DNA from: Bacteroides sp. ET71
Lineage (GTDB): Bacteria; Bacteroidota; Bacteroidia; Bacteroidales; Bacteroidaceae
Direction: 5' to 3'
DNA: 64,000 bases
Assembly (NCBI RefSeq): GCF_023336905.1
Contig: NZ_JAMBLS010000005.1
Coordinates: forward strand, 62,001 to 126,000
Below are positions 44,573 through 52,840 of the stretch, piece after piece. The stretch's first letter is position 1. Each line of letters starts with the position of its first letter. A program made the position numbers and the translations under genes. The notes beneath the pieces are model-generated. The model did not search any database. It was not told where the DNA came from and worked only from the letters and a program-made list of their open reading frames with translations.

Positions 44573-44658
44573 TGATTAATGGTTAATGATTAATGGTTAA
44601 TGGTAAATGATGTCCGGCCGCACGTATTAACCATTAATCATTTACCATTCACCATTAT
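44573..44658. repeat. AT-rich inverted repeat, left side of TraB gene
   Basis: Direct copies of TTAATGGTTAATG/TAATGGTAAATG are followed by an inverted block at 44625-44658. The latter matches the complement of 45541-45574 at 31 of 34 positions, placing inverted copies exactly at both ends of the TraB-family gene. Confidence 0.85.
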
Positions 44659-44660
44659 TC

Positions 44661-45542
44661 TCATTTCATCGGTTCTACTGTATATCCTTTCTCTTTCAGC
44701 AGACTGAGCACGCCTCGTTCGCCCGGCAGGTGTCCGGCGCCTACGACAAACAGGGTGGGAGCGGCCTGCATCAAGGCGGGCATCTGCTTCGCCCAGGCTT
44801 GGTTGCGGTCATACAGCAGTTGGGCCATCTCTTCGGGCGTGGGGTCGCACGACGTGCCTTCCTTCTCCTCCATCAGTTGCAGCATTTTGTCCAGGTCCTG
44901 CGCGGCATAGGCGGCGATGAGTTCCTTGGCTTGGCGTTCGGCTTTGGCCGGGTCGCTGACGAAGCAGTAGAGGTCTTCGGCCTGGCGGCGGAGGGGCTTG
45001 TTGAAGAGGATGTCCATCTGCGACTGTACCGTCTCCAGCCCGCCTACCTTCTTGCCTGCCTTCGTGGCATCTTGCTGGAAGGAGGCGTCCAGCTGTTCCT
45101 GCGGGTTATAGCCCGGCGTATGCTTCAGGTAGAACAGCACGGTCAGTTGCTGGAAGAGGGCGGCGGGCTTCAGGCGGTCCAGCAGGGCGATGTCTACCTT
45201 GAGGTACTCCGTCACGGCGCGGGTCACCACCTCGAACTCTTTGGGAGAGAAGAGGCTGCGGAGCGTGGTGTCCGCGGGCAGCATCATCTGTTGCTGCATC
45301 TGCGTCAGCGTTTCGGGCTTCATCATGTCGGCCATGACCAGTTCGCCGTACACCTGTTGCACGTCTTGTTGCACTTGCGGCAGGGCAGCGATGCTGTCCT
45401 TGATGCTCAAGGCGGCGAGGTGATACGTGCCAAAGAGGTACGAAGGTTTGTCGAGCCCGTTGCCCGATACTTTCCAGAGTAATTGTGCCTGGGCGCCCAG
45501 CGTGGCTGCGACGACCAGGAGGAGGGTGATGAATCGTTTCAT
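44661..45542 (-). CDS. TraB/GumN family protein
   Basis: 293 residues. The N-terminal signal peptide (K-R-F-I-T-L-L-L-V-V-A-A-T-L-G-A-Q-A) predicts export. The family start L-W-K-V-S-G-N-G-L-D-K-P-S-Y-L-F-G-T-Y-H (GxxxH) and the C-terminal F-V-V-G-A-G-H-L-P-G-E-R-G-V-L (GxxH) motifs are intact; these are the proposed metal-protease residues of the TraB/Tiki-like superfamily. Physiological role unknown. The gene is bracketed by 34-bp inverted repeats. Confidence 0.88.
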   Translation of the reverse strand: MKRFITLLLVVAATLGAQAQLLWKVSGNGLDKPSYLFGTYHLAALSIKDSIAALPQVQQDVQQVYGELVMADMMKPETLTQMQQQMMLPADTTLRSLFSPKEFEVVTRAVTEYLKVDIALLDRLKPAALFQQLTVLFYLKHTPGYNPQEQLDASFQQDATKAGKKVGGLETVQSQMDILFNKPLRRQAEDLYCFVSDPAKAERQAKELIAAYAAQDLDKMLQLMEEKEGTSCDPTPEEMAQLLYDRNQAWAKQMPALMQAAPTLFVVGAGHLPGERGVLSLLKEKGYTVEPMK

Positions 45543-45574
45543 AATGGTTAATGATAAATGGTTAATGGTTAATA
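45541..45574. repeat. AT-rich inverted repeat, right side of TraB gene
   Basis: Contains ATAATGGTTAATGATAAATG and GTTAATGGTTAATA. It is the near-complement of 44625-44658 and overlaps the TraB start codon. Confidence 0.85.
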
Positions 45575-45605
45575 CGTCTTGATAGCAACGCCTCGTTGTT
45601 AATTG

Positions 45606-46193
45606 TCAATTGATTCTTCCGCCCCGCATCCAGTGCTCGTCCCAATAGTCCTCGTCCAGCCGGCTGACCATGACGCCCCGGCTGGTGCTGGCGTGGACAA
45701 ACTTGCCGTCTTTCAGGTAGATGCCCACATGGTTGACGCGGCGTTTGCGGCTTCCGTGGAAGAAAACCAGGTCTCCTTCGCGCAATTTGCCCCGGCGGAC
45801 CCGGCTCGTGGCATCCATTTGCTGGTCGGTGCTGCGGGGCAGGTCGATGCCGTAGGCCGCCTTGTAGACCTGGCGCACGAAGCCTGAGCAGTCCGTGCCT
45901 CGTCGGCTCTGTCCGCCGCTGCGATAGGGTGTGCCTATCCACTGCGCGGCCTCCAGGTAGAGGGCGTGGTGGTCCTTGGGACCAATGTCCACACCCAGGC
46001 GGTCGGCGGCGCGGACCAGGGCGCGGTAGTCCAGCTTGGGCGCAGCGGTGCGGCAGCCGGTCAGGCAGAGGAGAAAGAATATAAATGAAGAATAAAGAAT
46101 GAGGAATGAAGAATGGGCGCGTAGCGTCCGCTTCCGGCGATTCTTGTCTCTCGTCTTTCGTCCTTCATGTTTGGTTAATTCTTCATTCTTCAT
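45606..46193 (-). CDS. C40 (NlpC/P60) peptidoglycan hydrolase lipoprotein
   Basis: 195 residues. A charged 30-residue n-region, a hydrophobic stretch and lipobox L-C-L-T-G-C (about 47) predict an envelope lipoprotein. The NlpC/P60 domain (about 70-190) has the catalytic Cys in G-T-D-C-S-G-F-V, the His in R-V-N-H-V-G-I-Y-L and a third polar residue near H-A-S-T-S-R-G. Cleaves D-Glu to diaminopimelate-type linkages in peptidoglycan. The start codon is uncertain because the signal peptide (S-S-F-L-I-L-Y-S-S-F-I-F-F) is encoded by an intergenic repeat (see findings). Confidence 0.88.
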   Translation of the reverse strand: MKNEELTKHEGRKTRDKNRRKRTLRAHSSFLILYSSFIFFLLCLTGCRTAAPKLDYRALVRAADRLGVDIGPKDHHALYLEAAQWIGTPYRSGGQSRRGTDCSGFVRQVYKAAYGIDLPRSTDQQMDATSRVRRGKLREGDLVFFHGSRKRRVNHVGIYLKDGKFVHASTSRGVMVSRLDEDYWDEHWMRGGRIN

Positions 46194-46240
46194 TCTTTAT
46201 TCTTCATTCTTTATTCTTCATTCTTTATTCTTCATTTATT
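46083..46240. repeat. GAATGAAGAAT palindromic repeat element, copy 1
   Basis: Direct GAATGAAGAAT-like units lead into a core AATGGGCGCGTAGCG...CCGCTTC, followed by inverted TTCATTCTTTATTC units repeated at an 18-bp step to 46240. The core recurs at 48605-48737. Confidence 0.75.
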
Positions 46241-46247
46241 TCGTTCT

Positions 46248-46985
46248 TCATTGATTCGTAGATTCTTCATTATTCATTTCTTCGGCTTTCAGGTTGAAGT
46301 AGTCCTCCAGTTCCTTCTCGGCCTGTCCGTCGTGGTTGTCGATGTCGCGCAGGATGACGCCGTGCTCCAGCAGGGCGATGCGGGGGCAGATGTCGACGGT
46401 GTGGTTCAGGTTGTGGCTGGAGATGAGGACAGTAGCGTGGTGCTCCTCGTTGTATGCCCGCAGCAAGTGCTTGATGATGGCTTGGCTGGAGGGGTCAAGG
46501 AAGTTGAAGGGTTCGTCCAGGATGAGCAGTTGCGGGTGGTGCAGCATGGCGGAGATGATGCCAATTTTCTGCTTGTTGCCCATGGAGTAGTTGCGGATGA
46601 ACTTCTTCTGTCCCAGCACCTCGCCGTTCATAAAGCGGTCGAAGGGGCGGAGGCGTTCGTCCACTTCTTCTTTTTTCAGCCCGTACATGCGGCCGATGAA
46701 GTAGAAGTATTCTTCGGGCGTGAGGTAGTCGATGAGGAAGCCGTCGTCGATGTACGCACCGGTGATGTCCTTCCAGTCCTCGGTGCGGGTGACGTCCGTC
46801 CCGGCGATGGCCACCGTGCCTTGGTCGGCCTTCACCAAGTCCAGGATGAGGCGGAACAGGGTGGTCTTGCCCGCGCCGTTGTTGCCCACCAGGCCCAGCA
46901 TGTCGCCGTCGGCGATAGTGTAGCGGTCGATGTCGATGGCCCGTTTCGAGCCGTAGCTCTTCTGTAAGTCGGTTATTTCTATCAT
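46248..46985 (-). CDS. ABC transporter ATP-binding protein
   Basis: 245 residues. Walker A G-N-N-G-A-G-K-T-T (35-43), Q-loop region I-D-D-G-F-L, an N-Y-S-M-G-N-K-Q signature (degenerate LSGGQ), Walker B L-L-I-L-D-E-P-F-N-F-L and the switch S-S-H-N-L are seen. The 3-prime neighbour upstream (DUF5687) supplies the membrane part. The type resembles export or antibiotic-peptide ABC systems; substrate unknown. Confidence 0.92.
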   Translation of the reverse strand: MIEITDLQKSYGSKRAIDIDRYTIADGDMLGLVGNNGAGKTTLFRLILDLVKADQGTVAIAGTDVTRTEDWKDITGAYIDDGFLIDYLTPEEYFYFIGRMYGLKKEEVDERLRPFDRFMNGEVLGQKKFIRNYSMGNKQKIGIISAMLHHPQLLILDEPFNFLDPSSQAIIKHLLRAYNEEHHATVLISSHNLNHTVDICPRIALLEHGVILRDIDNHDGQAEKELEDYFNLKAEEMNNEESTNQ

Positions 46986-47005
46986 ATCTTTATTCTTTTA
47001 TAGGT

Positions 47006-47117
47006 TACGGGTGTCGTAAAGGATACTTTCCGGGTATCGGAAAGGAGGCATTCCGGGTATCGGAAAGGAGGCATTCCGGGTGCCGGAAAGGAAGCATTCC
47101 GGGTGCCGGAAAGGAGC
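47006..47117. repeat. 23-bp tandem hairpin units between ABC permease and ATPase genes
   Basis: Units begin near 47006 (diverged), 47030, 47053, 47076 and 47099, each 23 bp. The unit contains TTCCGG-GTG-CCGGAA, a perfect 6-bp palindrome in units 3-4 and a near-perfect one in the others. The array fills the spacer right up to the permease stop codon at 47118. Confidence 0.9.
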
Positions 47118-48614
47118 TTACCGTTGGCGGCTGTCGCGGAAGCCCTCCATGTTCTTGTACCTGCGTTTCATCAGTCTCGTGTAGACGTTGCGTATCCACA
47201 GCCGCGAGGTCAGGATGAAGGCGAGGCCAAGGACGAGGAGTCCCCAGTAGGCCACTGTCTCATTGAAGAGAACAACCAGCGGCAGGTAGACAATCCACGG
47301 CAGCATGAAGGCGCCGAAGCTGGCCAGTTGTTGCAGGCCTGTACCGGCATTGTTGCGGCTGGTCATCTTGGCGTTGAGGTCCACGGTGCGGTTGTTGTAC
47401 ACGGCCAGTTGGAAGAAGCCGAAGTTGACGGGTCCCGCTGTGAACAGTCCCCACCCCAAGATTTGCAAGAGTGTCAGCTTGCCCGTCACCACGCCCGTCA
47501 GCATCAGCAGGAAGGGGAGGAGGAGGACAAGGTTGTAGAGCACGTACTTGGCCCGCAGCAGGGCGAAGATGGACTCGCGGCGTGTCATTAGCCCGTCCAT
47601 GTAGTTGCCCTCGTAGCCCATCAGCGTGGAGAAAGCCAGCAGACTGACGATGACGTAATTGTACATCACCCAGAAGTTGTTCATCCCCCCGCTGCTGTAA
47701 ACGTCCGTGAAGGCGATGACCGCGCTGATGGCGGCCACGGCGCAGACGATGGCGATGAGCGACTTGCGGCACATCTTGTTCCGTAGCATCAGCTTCAGCT
47801 CCAAGCGCATGTATTCTCCTGTCATGCCGTAGCGGTCCAGGAAGCGGTACTCCGAGAGCGTCTTCACTTCCACGGTAGTGTCTTCCGTCTTGTTCAGCTC
47901 GTCGTAGATGAGGCGGCGGATGACGCGGCTGTTGACCCACCACATCAGGCCGATGCCGGCCAGCAGGGCCAGGAACACCCACGCGTTGCCCGTGATGAAG
48001 CCCTCGCCCAACTCCAGGAACCAGTCGAACACCGGGCTGTCATCCGGCAGGAACATCCCCAAAGCCAGTCCCCCATAGACGGCCACGGGCAAGAGCACCC
48101 ACCAGATGCGTTCGCTCAGGAGCGTTTTGCACAGCAGGAACCAGTAGTTGTTGAGCACCATCAGCAGCCAAATGCCCACGCAGTAGGTCAGCACACCCCA
48201 CAGTCCGTAGAACTTGGTGACGGTGATCAGCGCGAAGGGCGCGAACAGGAACAGCCAGAGGAGGTTAAAACCGCTCAGCCCCGAACGGATGAGCAGGAAG
48301 TCAATCAGCCGGTTGCGCCGCACGGGCAGCAGCAGGTAGGGCTTCACCTCCTGCGTGGGTGTCTTCTGGAAGGGGAAGCGCATCAGGAAGTCCAGCGCGA
48401 GCACGAATACCAGACCGGAATTGAGGAGGTGGTACGGCTCTACTGCCGCTCCCTCGAAGCCGAAGGCAAAGGTAGTGCCGATGAAGATAAGATAGCCCGC
48501 CCAAAACACGGCCATGAAGTACATCCAGAACCGGGTGAAGCGGCTCTTCTCGTACATCGGGTGGCGCTTGTCGGCCAGGCGGCCGTGGCGGCGGAGTTCT
48601 AAGAATAAGTTCAT
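47118..48614 (-). CDS. DUF5687 family membrane protein (ABC permease-like)
   Basis: 498 residues with about 10-12 predicted membrane helices in two halves, a central polar region (about 205-265) and a basic R/K-rich C-terminus (R-N-V-Y-T-R-L-M-K-R-R-Y-K-N-M). N-terminal L-E-L-R-R-H-G-R-L-A-D-K is typical of DUF5687. With the downstream ATPase gene it probably forms a two-component ABC exporter. The array at 47006 separates the two. Confidence 0.85.
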   Translation of the reverse strand: MNLFLELRRHGRLADKRHPMYEKSRFTRFWMYFMAVFWAGYLIFIGTTFAFGFEGAAVEPYHLLNSGLVFVLALDFLMRFPFQKTPTQEVKPYLLLPVRRNRLIDFLLIRSGLSGFNLLWLFLFAPFALITVTKFYGLWGVLTYCVGIWLLMVLNNYWFLLCKTLLSERIWWVLLPVAVYGGLALGMFLPDDSPVFDWFLELGEGFITGNAWVFLALLAGIGLMWWVNSRVIRRLIYDELNKTEDTTVEVKTLSEYRFLDRYGMTGEYMRLELKLMLRNKMCRKSLIAIVCAVAAISAVIAFTDVYSSGGMNNFWVMYNYVIVSLLAFSTLMGYEGNYMDGLMTRRESIFALLRAKYVLYNLVLLLPFLLMLTGVVTGKLTLLQILGWGLFTAGPVNFGFFQLAVYNNRTVDLNAKMTSRNNAGTGLQQLASFGAFMLPWIVYLPLVVLFNETVAYWGLLVLGLAFILTSRLWIRNVYTRLMKRRYKNMEGFRDSRQR

Positions 48615-48737
48615 GGATTTAATGAAGAATTAAGAATGAAGAGTGAAGAATGAAAAATGAAGAGTGATGAATGGGTGCGTGGCGTCGTCCGCTTCTTGCT
48701 CAGATTCTTCATTCTTCGTTCTTCATTCTTCATTTAA
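48605..48737. repeat. GAATGAAGAAT palindromic repeat element, copy 2
   Basis: Direct AATGAAGAAT-type units lead to the core AATGGGTGCGTGGCG...CCGCTTC, then inverted ATTCTTCATTCTTC units. The same organisation as 46083-46240, but between the M16 and DUF5687 genes. Confidence 0.75.
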
Positions 48738-48741
48738 CTTA

Positions 48742-51576
48742 TTATTCCGGCACGGTCATTACCACCGTCAGTTTGTTGCCTTGCTTCAGCAGGGCTTGGG
48801 CAAACTGGGCTACGTCTTGGGCGGTGAGGCCGTTGACGAGTGCTTCGTAGTCCTTGGTCTTGTCCATGCCGGTGTAGAGCATCTCTCTGATATTGCCCAG
48901 CCAGTAGCCGTTTTCCTTCTGGTTGTCGGCATACTTCTTGAGCATGTACTCCTTGATTTTCTGCATCTGCTCGTCCGAGGGGCCTTGTTGGGCCATCTTC
49001 TCCAGTTGGGTGTTGATGATGCCGTTAAGGTGTTCGAACTTGGCGGGGTCGGTCTGGTAGAAAATCTGGAGCGTGGCATCCTGGCGTTCGCTTCCTAACA
49101 TTCCGTAGGTGCTGACACCGTATGTGCCACCTTCCTTCTCGCGGATTTCCTCGGTATAGACCATGTCGAGGGCCTGGTTGAGGACGCTCATCAGGACGGA
49201 GCTGCGCAGGTTGTATGTGCAGTTGCCGGTGATGACCATGGCTACGGTAGCCATTGGAGTCTGCTGTTCCTTGGCGAAGATGTTCTCCTTGGTGCCTTTG
49301 GCGGGAATCAGCAGGTTGGCCTTGTTGTAGTTCTGCTTGGCACTCTTGGCGGGCAGGGCGCCGAGGTATGTTTCGATGTAGGGCTTGATGGAGTCGAGTT
49401 CGGCATTGCCCACGAAGATGAACTGGAAGTCGCCGCAGTCGGCAAAGGCTTGCTTGTACAGTTCGAGGATGCGGTCGTAGTCCACTTGGTCTACCATGGA
49501 GGCTTTCACGTTGATGAAGCGTTCGTTCTGGCCGTACATCTCATAGCTCAGTGTATCGCTGAATACGGAGAGCGGGTTGACTTCGGAGCTTTCCAACTGG
49601 GCTTTCATGCGGTTCATGAAGGAGGTGAAGGCTTCCTCGTCCTTGCGGGGCTGGGTGAGGTAGAGGTAGGTGAGCTGCATCATGGTCTCGAAGTCCTTTG
49701 GCGAGCAAGAGCCGTTGACGTTCTCCTGCGTGCTGCCCACGGAAGCGGTGACGCTGACGTTCTTGCCGGCCAGCATCTTGGTCAGCTCGATGTTGCTGAA
49801 GTTGCCGGCGCCGCCTGCATCTACCGCGCCGTTCATGAAGGAGTAGTTCAGCTTGTCGGCTGCGTCGAAGTTGGTCATGCCGCCCAGGCTGAAGCCGCTC
49901 ATGCGGATTTCATCGGCCTTGAAGTCGGTCTTCTTCACATAGACCTTGATGCCGTTGGAGAGGGTCAGCAGGGTGGCGCCGAACAGGGCGTTGTCCTTCT
50001 GGCTGACAATCTTGCCGCCTTGGGGGGCTTCCTTCATCAGCGGTTCGTTGGATACTTTGTCCACGTAGGGCTGCACGTCGAGGGTGGGCATGGCTTTGAG
50101 GTCGGCAATGACTTCTTCCTGAGTGGGGATGACTACGCCTTCCTTGTCCGGAGCGGCGATGAAGACGGCCTGGTTGTTGTCCGTAATCAGTTGCTGGGCT
50201 ACTTGGTTGATGGCTTGCACAGGGATGTTGGGAGCCAGTTGGTTGAGCGTGGCGTATTCATACTCGATGCCGGGGATGGGTTCGGCGTGGAGGAAGTGCT
50301 GGAGGCACTGGTTGACGTAGCGGTCGTTGTTGGTCTTCTCGCGTTCGTTGTAGACGGACTCCAGTTGTTGCAGGATGTTGGCACGGGCACGGGTGTATTC
50401 CGATTCGGTGAATCCGTGGCGGCGTACGCGTTCTACTTCTTGCAGCAGGACTTTGAGGGCGTTGCTCAGACCGTCGTCCTTGCAGTAGGCGCTGACGTTG
50501 AAGGCTTTCTTGGTGCCGCTGATGAAGAAGTCGCCGTCGGGCGAGCAGCCGGCCATGTTGAAGGGCGGGTTGGGCGACTGTGCCAGTTCGCTGAAGCGTT
50601 GGTTGAGCATGGTGGCGATGGCGTCGAGCATGTATTGCTGTGCCAGGTACATGACGCTGCCTTTGATGCTGTCGGGCGTGGCATCGTGCTTGAAGTAGAT
50701 GTCTACGATGGGGGTGTCGATTTCCTTGTCCTTGCCGATGTAGACGATGGGTTCTTCGTTGTCGGGCACGGGGTACCAGATGCGTTCGGCGCGTTCGGCC
50801 GGCAGCTTGATGTCAGAGAAGAGGGTCTTTATCTTCTGCTCCATCTGGTCGACGTCGATGTCACCCACCACGATGATGCCTTGCAGGTCGGGGCGGTACC
50901 ACTTGGCGTAGTAGTCGCGGATGTCCTGGTAGGGGAAGTTGTTGATGACGTCGATGCTACCGATAGGCATGCAGTCGGCGTATTTCGAATCGGGATAGAA
51001 CGTGGCCTGTGCGTCGGTGTAGAGGCGGAGCATGCCGACGTTGCGGCTGCGCCACTCCTCGCGGATGACGCCACGTTCCTTGTCAATCTCCTTGTCGGCC
51101 AGCAGGATGGAGTTGCTCCAGTCGTGCAGGATGAGCAGGCAGGAGTCGACGATGGCGGGGTCGGTGCTGGGCACATTACTTATATTATACACCGTCTCGT
51201 CTACCGAGGTGTAGGCGTTGAGGTTGGTGCCGAACTTGATGCCTTTCGATTCGCACCACTGCACGATGCCCAGGCCGCGCTCGTCGCCGGGGAAGTTCTT
51301 CGTGCCGTTGAAGGCCATGTGCTCCAGGAAGTGGGCCAGGCCGCGCTGCTGCGGTTCTTCGAGGATGGAGCCTACCTTCTGTGCGATGTAGAACTCCACG
51401 CGGTTTTCGGGTTTCTCGTTGTGGCGGATGTAGTAAGTCAGTCCGTTGTCCAACTTGCCGATGCGGACGTTCTTGTCCACCGGCAGCGGCGGCAACTGCA
51501 TCTGGGCAGCTGCCTGTTGCAGGCTGCAGCACAGGATGAGTGCCGCGAGCCAAAGTGTTTTTGTTAACTGTTTCAT
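48742..51576 (-). CDS. M16 family zinc peptidase (pitrilysin/insulinase type)
   Basis: 944 residues. N-terminal signal peptide (K-Q-L-T-K-T-L-W-L-A-A-L-I-L-C-C-S-L-Q-Q). The inverted zinc motif H-F-L-E-H is at about 80-84 with the distal Glu about 70-80 residues later (K-E-I-D-K-E-R-G-V-I-R-E-E-W). Two tandem M16 halves follow, the second inactive and structural. Periplasmic degradation of short proteins or peptides is the usual role. Single gene, transcribed from its own promoter. Confidence 0.95.
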   Translation of the reverse strand: MKQLTKTLWLAALILCCSLQQAAAQMQLPPLPVDKNVRIGKLDNGLTYYIRHNEKPENRVEFYIAQKVGSILEEPQQRGLAHFLEHMAFNGTKNFPGDERGLGIVQWCESKGIKFGTNLNAYTSVDETVYNISNVPSTDPAIVDSCLLILHDWSNSILLADKEIDKERGVIREEWRSRNVGMLRLYTDAQATFYPDSKYADCMPIGSIDVINNFPYQDIRDYYAKWYRPDLQGIIVVGDIDVDQMEQKIKTLFSDIKLPAERAERIWYPVPDNEEPIVYIGKDKEIDTPIVDIYFKHDATPDSIKGSVMYLAQQYMLDAIATMLNQRFSELAQSPNPPFNMAGCSPDGDFFISGTKKAFNVSAYCKDDGLSNALKVLLQEVERVRRHGFTESEYTRARANILQQLESVYNEREKTNNDRYVNQCLQHFLHAEPIPGIEYEYATLNQLAPNIPVQAINQVAQQLITDNNQAVFIAAPDKEGVVIPTQEEVIADLKAMPTLDVQPYVDKVSNEPLMKEAPQGGKIVSQKDNALFGATLLTLSNGIKVYVKKTDFKADEIRMSGFSLGGMTNFDAADKLNYSFMNGAVDAGGAGNFSNIELTKMLAGKNVSVTASVGSTQENVNGSCSPKDFETMMQLTYLYLTQPRKDEEAFTSFMNRMKAQLESSEVNPLSVFSDTLSYEMYGQNERFINVKASMVDQVDYDRILELYKQAFADCGDFQFIFVGNAELDSIKPYIETYLGALPAKSAKQNYNKANLLIPAKGTKENIFAKEQQTPMATVAMVITGNCTYNLRSSVLMSVLNQALDMVYTEEIREKEGGTYGVSTYGMLGSERQDATLQIFYQTDPAKFEHLNGIINTQLEKMAQQGPSDEQMQKIKEYMLKKYADNQKENGYWLGNIREMLYTGMDKTKDYEALVNGLTAQDVAQFAQALLKQGNKLTVVMTVPE

Positions 51577-51679
51577 GTGTCTATCTTTTTGTTAAGAATA
51601 GTTTGACTTATCTGTCGCAGGCTGGTGGCTTTAATCACAGCGGCGTGGAAAAAAGTGTTGCGGGTGTGGCAACCGAGTA

Positions 51680-51696
51680 GTTGCGACAGTCGCAAC
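51680..51696. other. Short perfect hairpin upstream of M16 gene
   Basis: GTTGCGACAGTCGCAAC, a 7-bp inverted repeat with a 3-nt loop, sits just past the kdsA stop (51705). No T-run, so its function is uncertain. Confidence 0.5.
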
Positions 51697-51704
51697 CTTC
51701 CCGT

Positions 51705-52520
51705 TCATGCTTCCGTAATGGCCCGGCGGATGCGTACCAGCCGCTCCAGCAAGCCTTCCAGCAGGTCGAGGCGCAGCATGTTGGCTCCGTCGCTCTTGGC
51801 CACGGAGGGGTCTTCGTGCGTCTCGATGAACAGGCCGTCGGCTCCCACGGCGATGCCCGCGCGGGCGATGGTCTCGATGAGCTGTGGCATGCCACCGGTC
51901 ACTCCCGCCGCCTGGTTGGGCTGTTGCAGCGAGTGCGTGGCGTCCAGGATGACGGGGTAACCGTAGGCCTGCATCTCGGGGATGCCGCGGTAGTCCACCA
52001 CCAGGTCCTGGTAGCCGAAGGTCGTGCCGCGCTCGGTCAGCATCACGTCCGTGTCGCCCGCGCCCACCACCTTTTCGGCGGCAAAGTGCATGGCCTGGGG
52101 CGAGAGGAACTGCCCCTTCTTGATGTTCACCGTGCGCCCCGTCTGTGCGGCGGCCACCAGCAGGTCGGTCTGCCGGCAGAGGAAGGCGGGTATCTGGAGG
52201 ATGTCGACGTACTCTGCCGCCATCTGTGCCTCGTCCGCCGCGTGTATGTCGGTGACGGTGGGGATGCCGAACGTGTCGTGCACCTTGCGCAGCACGCGCA
52301 GCGCCTTTTCGTCGCCGATGCCCGTGAACGAGTCCAGCCTCGAGCGGTTGGCCTTGCGGTACGAGCCCTTGAACACGTAGGGTATCTTCAGCCGTTCCGT
52401 TATCTTCACGATGCGTTCGGCGATGCGCAGGGCCATGTCTTCGCCCTCGATGACGCAGGGACCTGCCAGCAGGAAGAAGTTGCCGGCGGGGTTGTTCTTC
52501 AGTTGTTCAGATAGTTTCAT
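51705..52520 (-). CDS. kdsA: 3-deoxy-8-phosphooctulonate synthase (KDO-8-P synthase)
   Basis: 271 residues. Condenses arabinose-5-phosphate and phosphoenolpyruvate for the lipopolysaccharide core. The signature L-A-G-P-C-V-I-E-G is at 18-26. F-K-G-S-Y-R-K-A-N-R-S and D-A-T-H-S-L-Q follow in order. Its ATG overlaps the stop of the toxin gene (ATGA at 52517-52520), so expression is coupled to a toxin-antitoxin pair. Confidence 0.97.
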   Translation of the reverse strand: MKLSEQLKNNPAGNFFLLAGPCVIEGEDMALRIAERIVKITERLKIPYVFKGSYRKANRSRLDSFTGIGDEKALRVLRKVHDTFGIPTVTDIHAADEAQMAAEYVDILQIPAFLCRQTDLLVAAAQTGRTVNIKKGQFLSPQAMHFAAEKVVGAGDTDVMLTERGTTFGYQDLVVDYRGIPEMQAYGYPVILDATHSLQQPNQAAGVTGGMPQLIETIARAGIAVGADGLFIETHEDPSVAKSDGANMLRLDLLEGLLERLVRIRRAITEA

Positions 52521-52840
52521 TGTTGTGTAGGGGAAATGTTTAATAGTTTGGTTAATAGCTCAGGGTTCCGCCTGGTGTCCCACACCAGTCCTATAAGAAT
52601 ATGTGTGGGCAAGATGATATAGTAAATCTTATAATGCCCTTTGACGATATAGCGGTAGTCATAACTGTTGATTTCGACCGGTTCTTTTCTTCCCATTTCC
52701 GGAAAGATAAGTAGATAGCGTGTCTCTTTTTTCAGTTCCGTTACGATGGCATGCGCTTTCTCTCTCCCGGTCTTGGGCAGATGGAACAGGTAGATTTCTT
52801 TCAGGCTTCGTTGAGCCAAGGGGGACCATTTGATTACCAT
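52517..52840 (-). CDS. RelE/ParE-family toxin
   Basis: 107 residues, a basic small toxin: start M-V-I-K-W-S-P-L-A-Q-R-S-L-K-E-I, then R-Y-L-L-I-F-P-E-M-G-R-K-E-P, Y-R-Y-I-V-K-G-H-Y-K-I-Y-Y and the end L-V-W-D-T-R-R-N-P. The same D-T-R-R end marks the frameshifted toxin at 32079. RelE/ParE toxins cleave mRNA or poison gyrase; which one cannot be told. Overlaps its antitoxin by 7 bp and kdsA by 4 bp. Confidence 0.88.
   Translation of the reverse strand: MVIKWSPLAQRSLKEIYLFHLPKTGREKAHAIVTELKKETRYLLIFPEMGRKEPVEINSYDYRYIVKGHYKIYYIILPTHILIGLVWDTRRNPELLTKLLNISPTQQ

Noticed and set aside
49450-51567. 705-codon plus-strand frame opposite the M16 peptidase
   Set aside because: Antisense shadow with repetitive V/D/G-rich composition and no start context.
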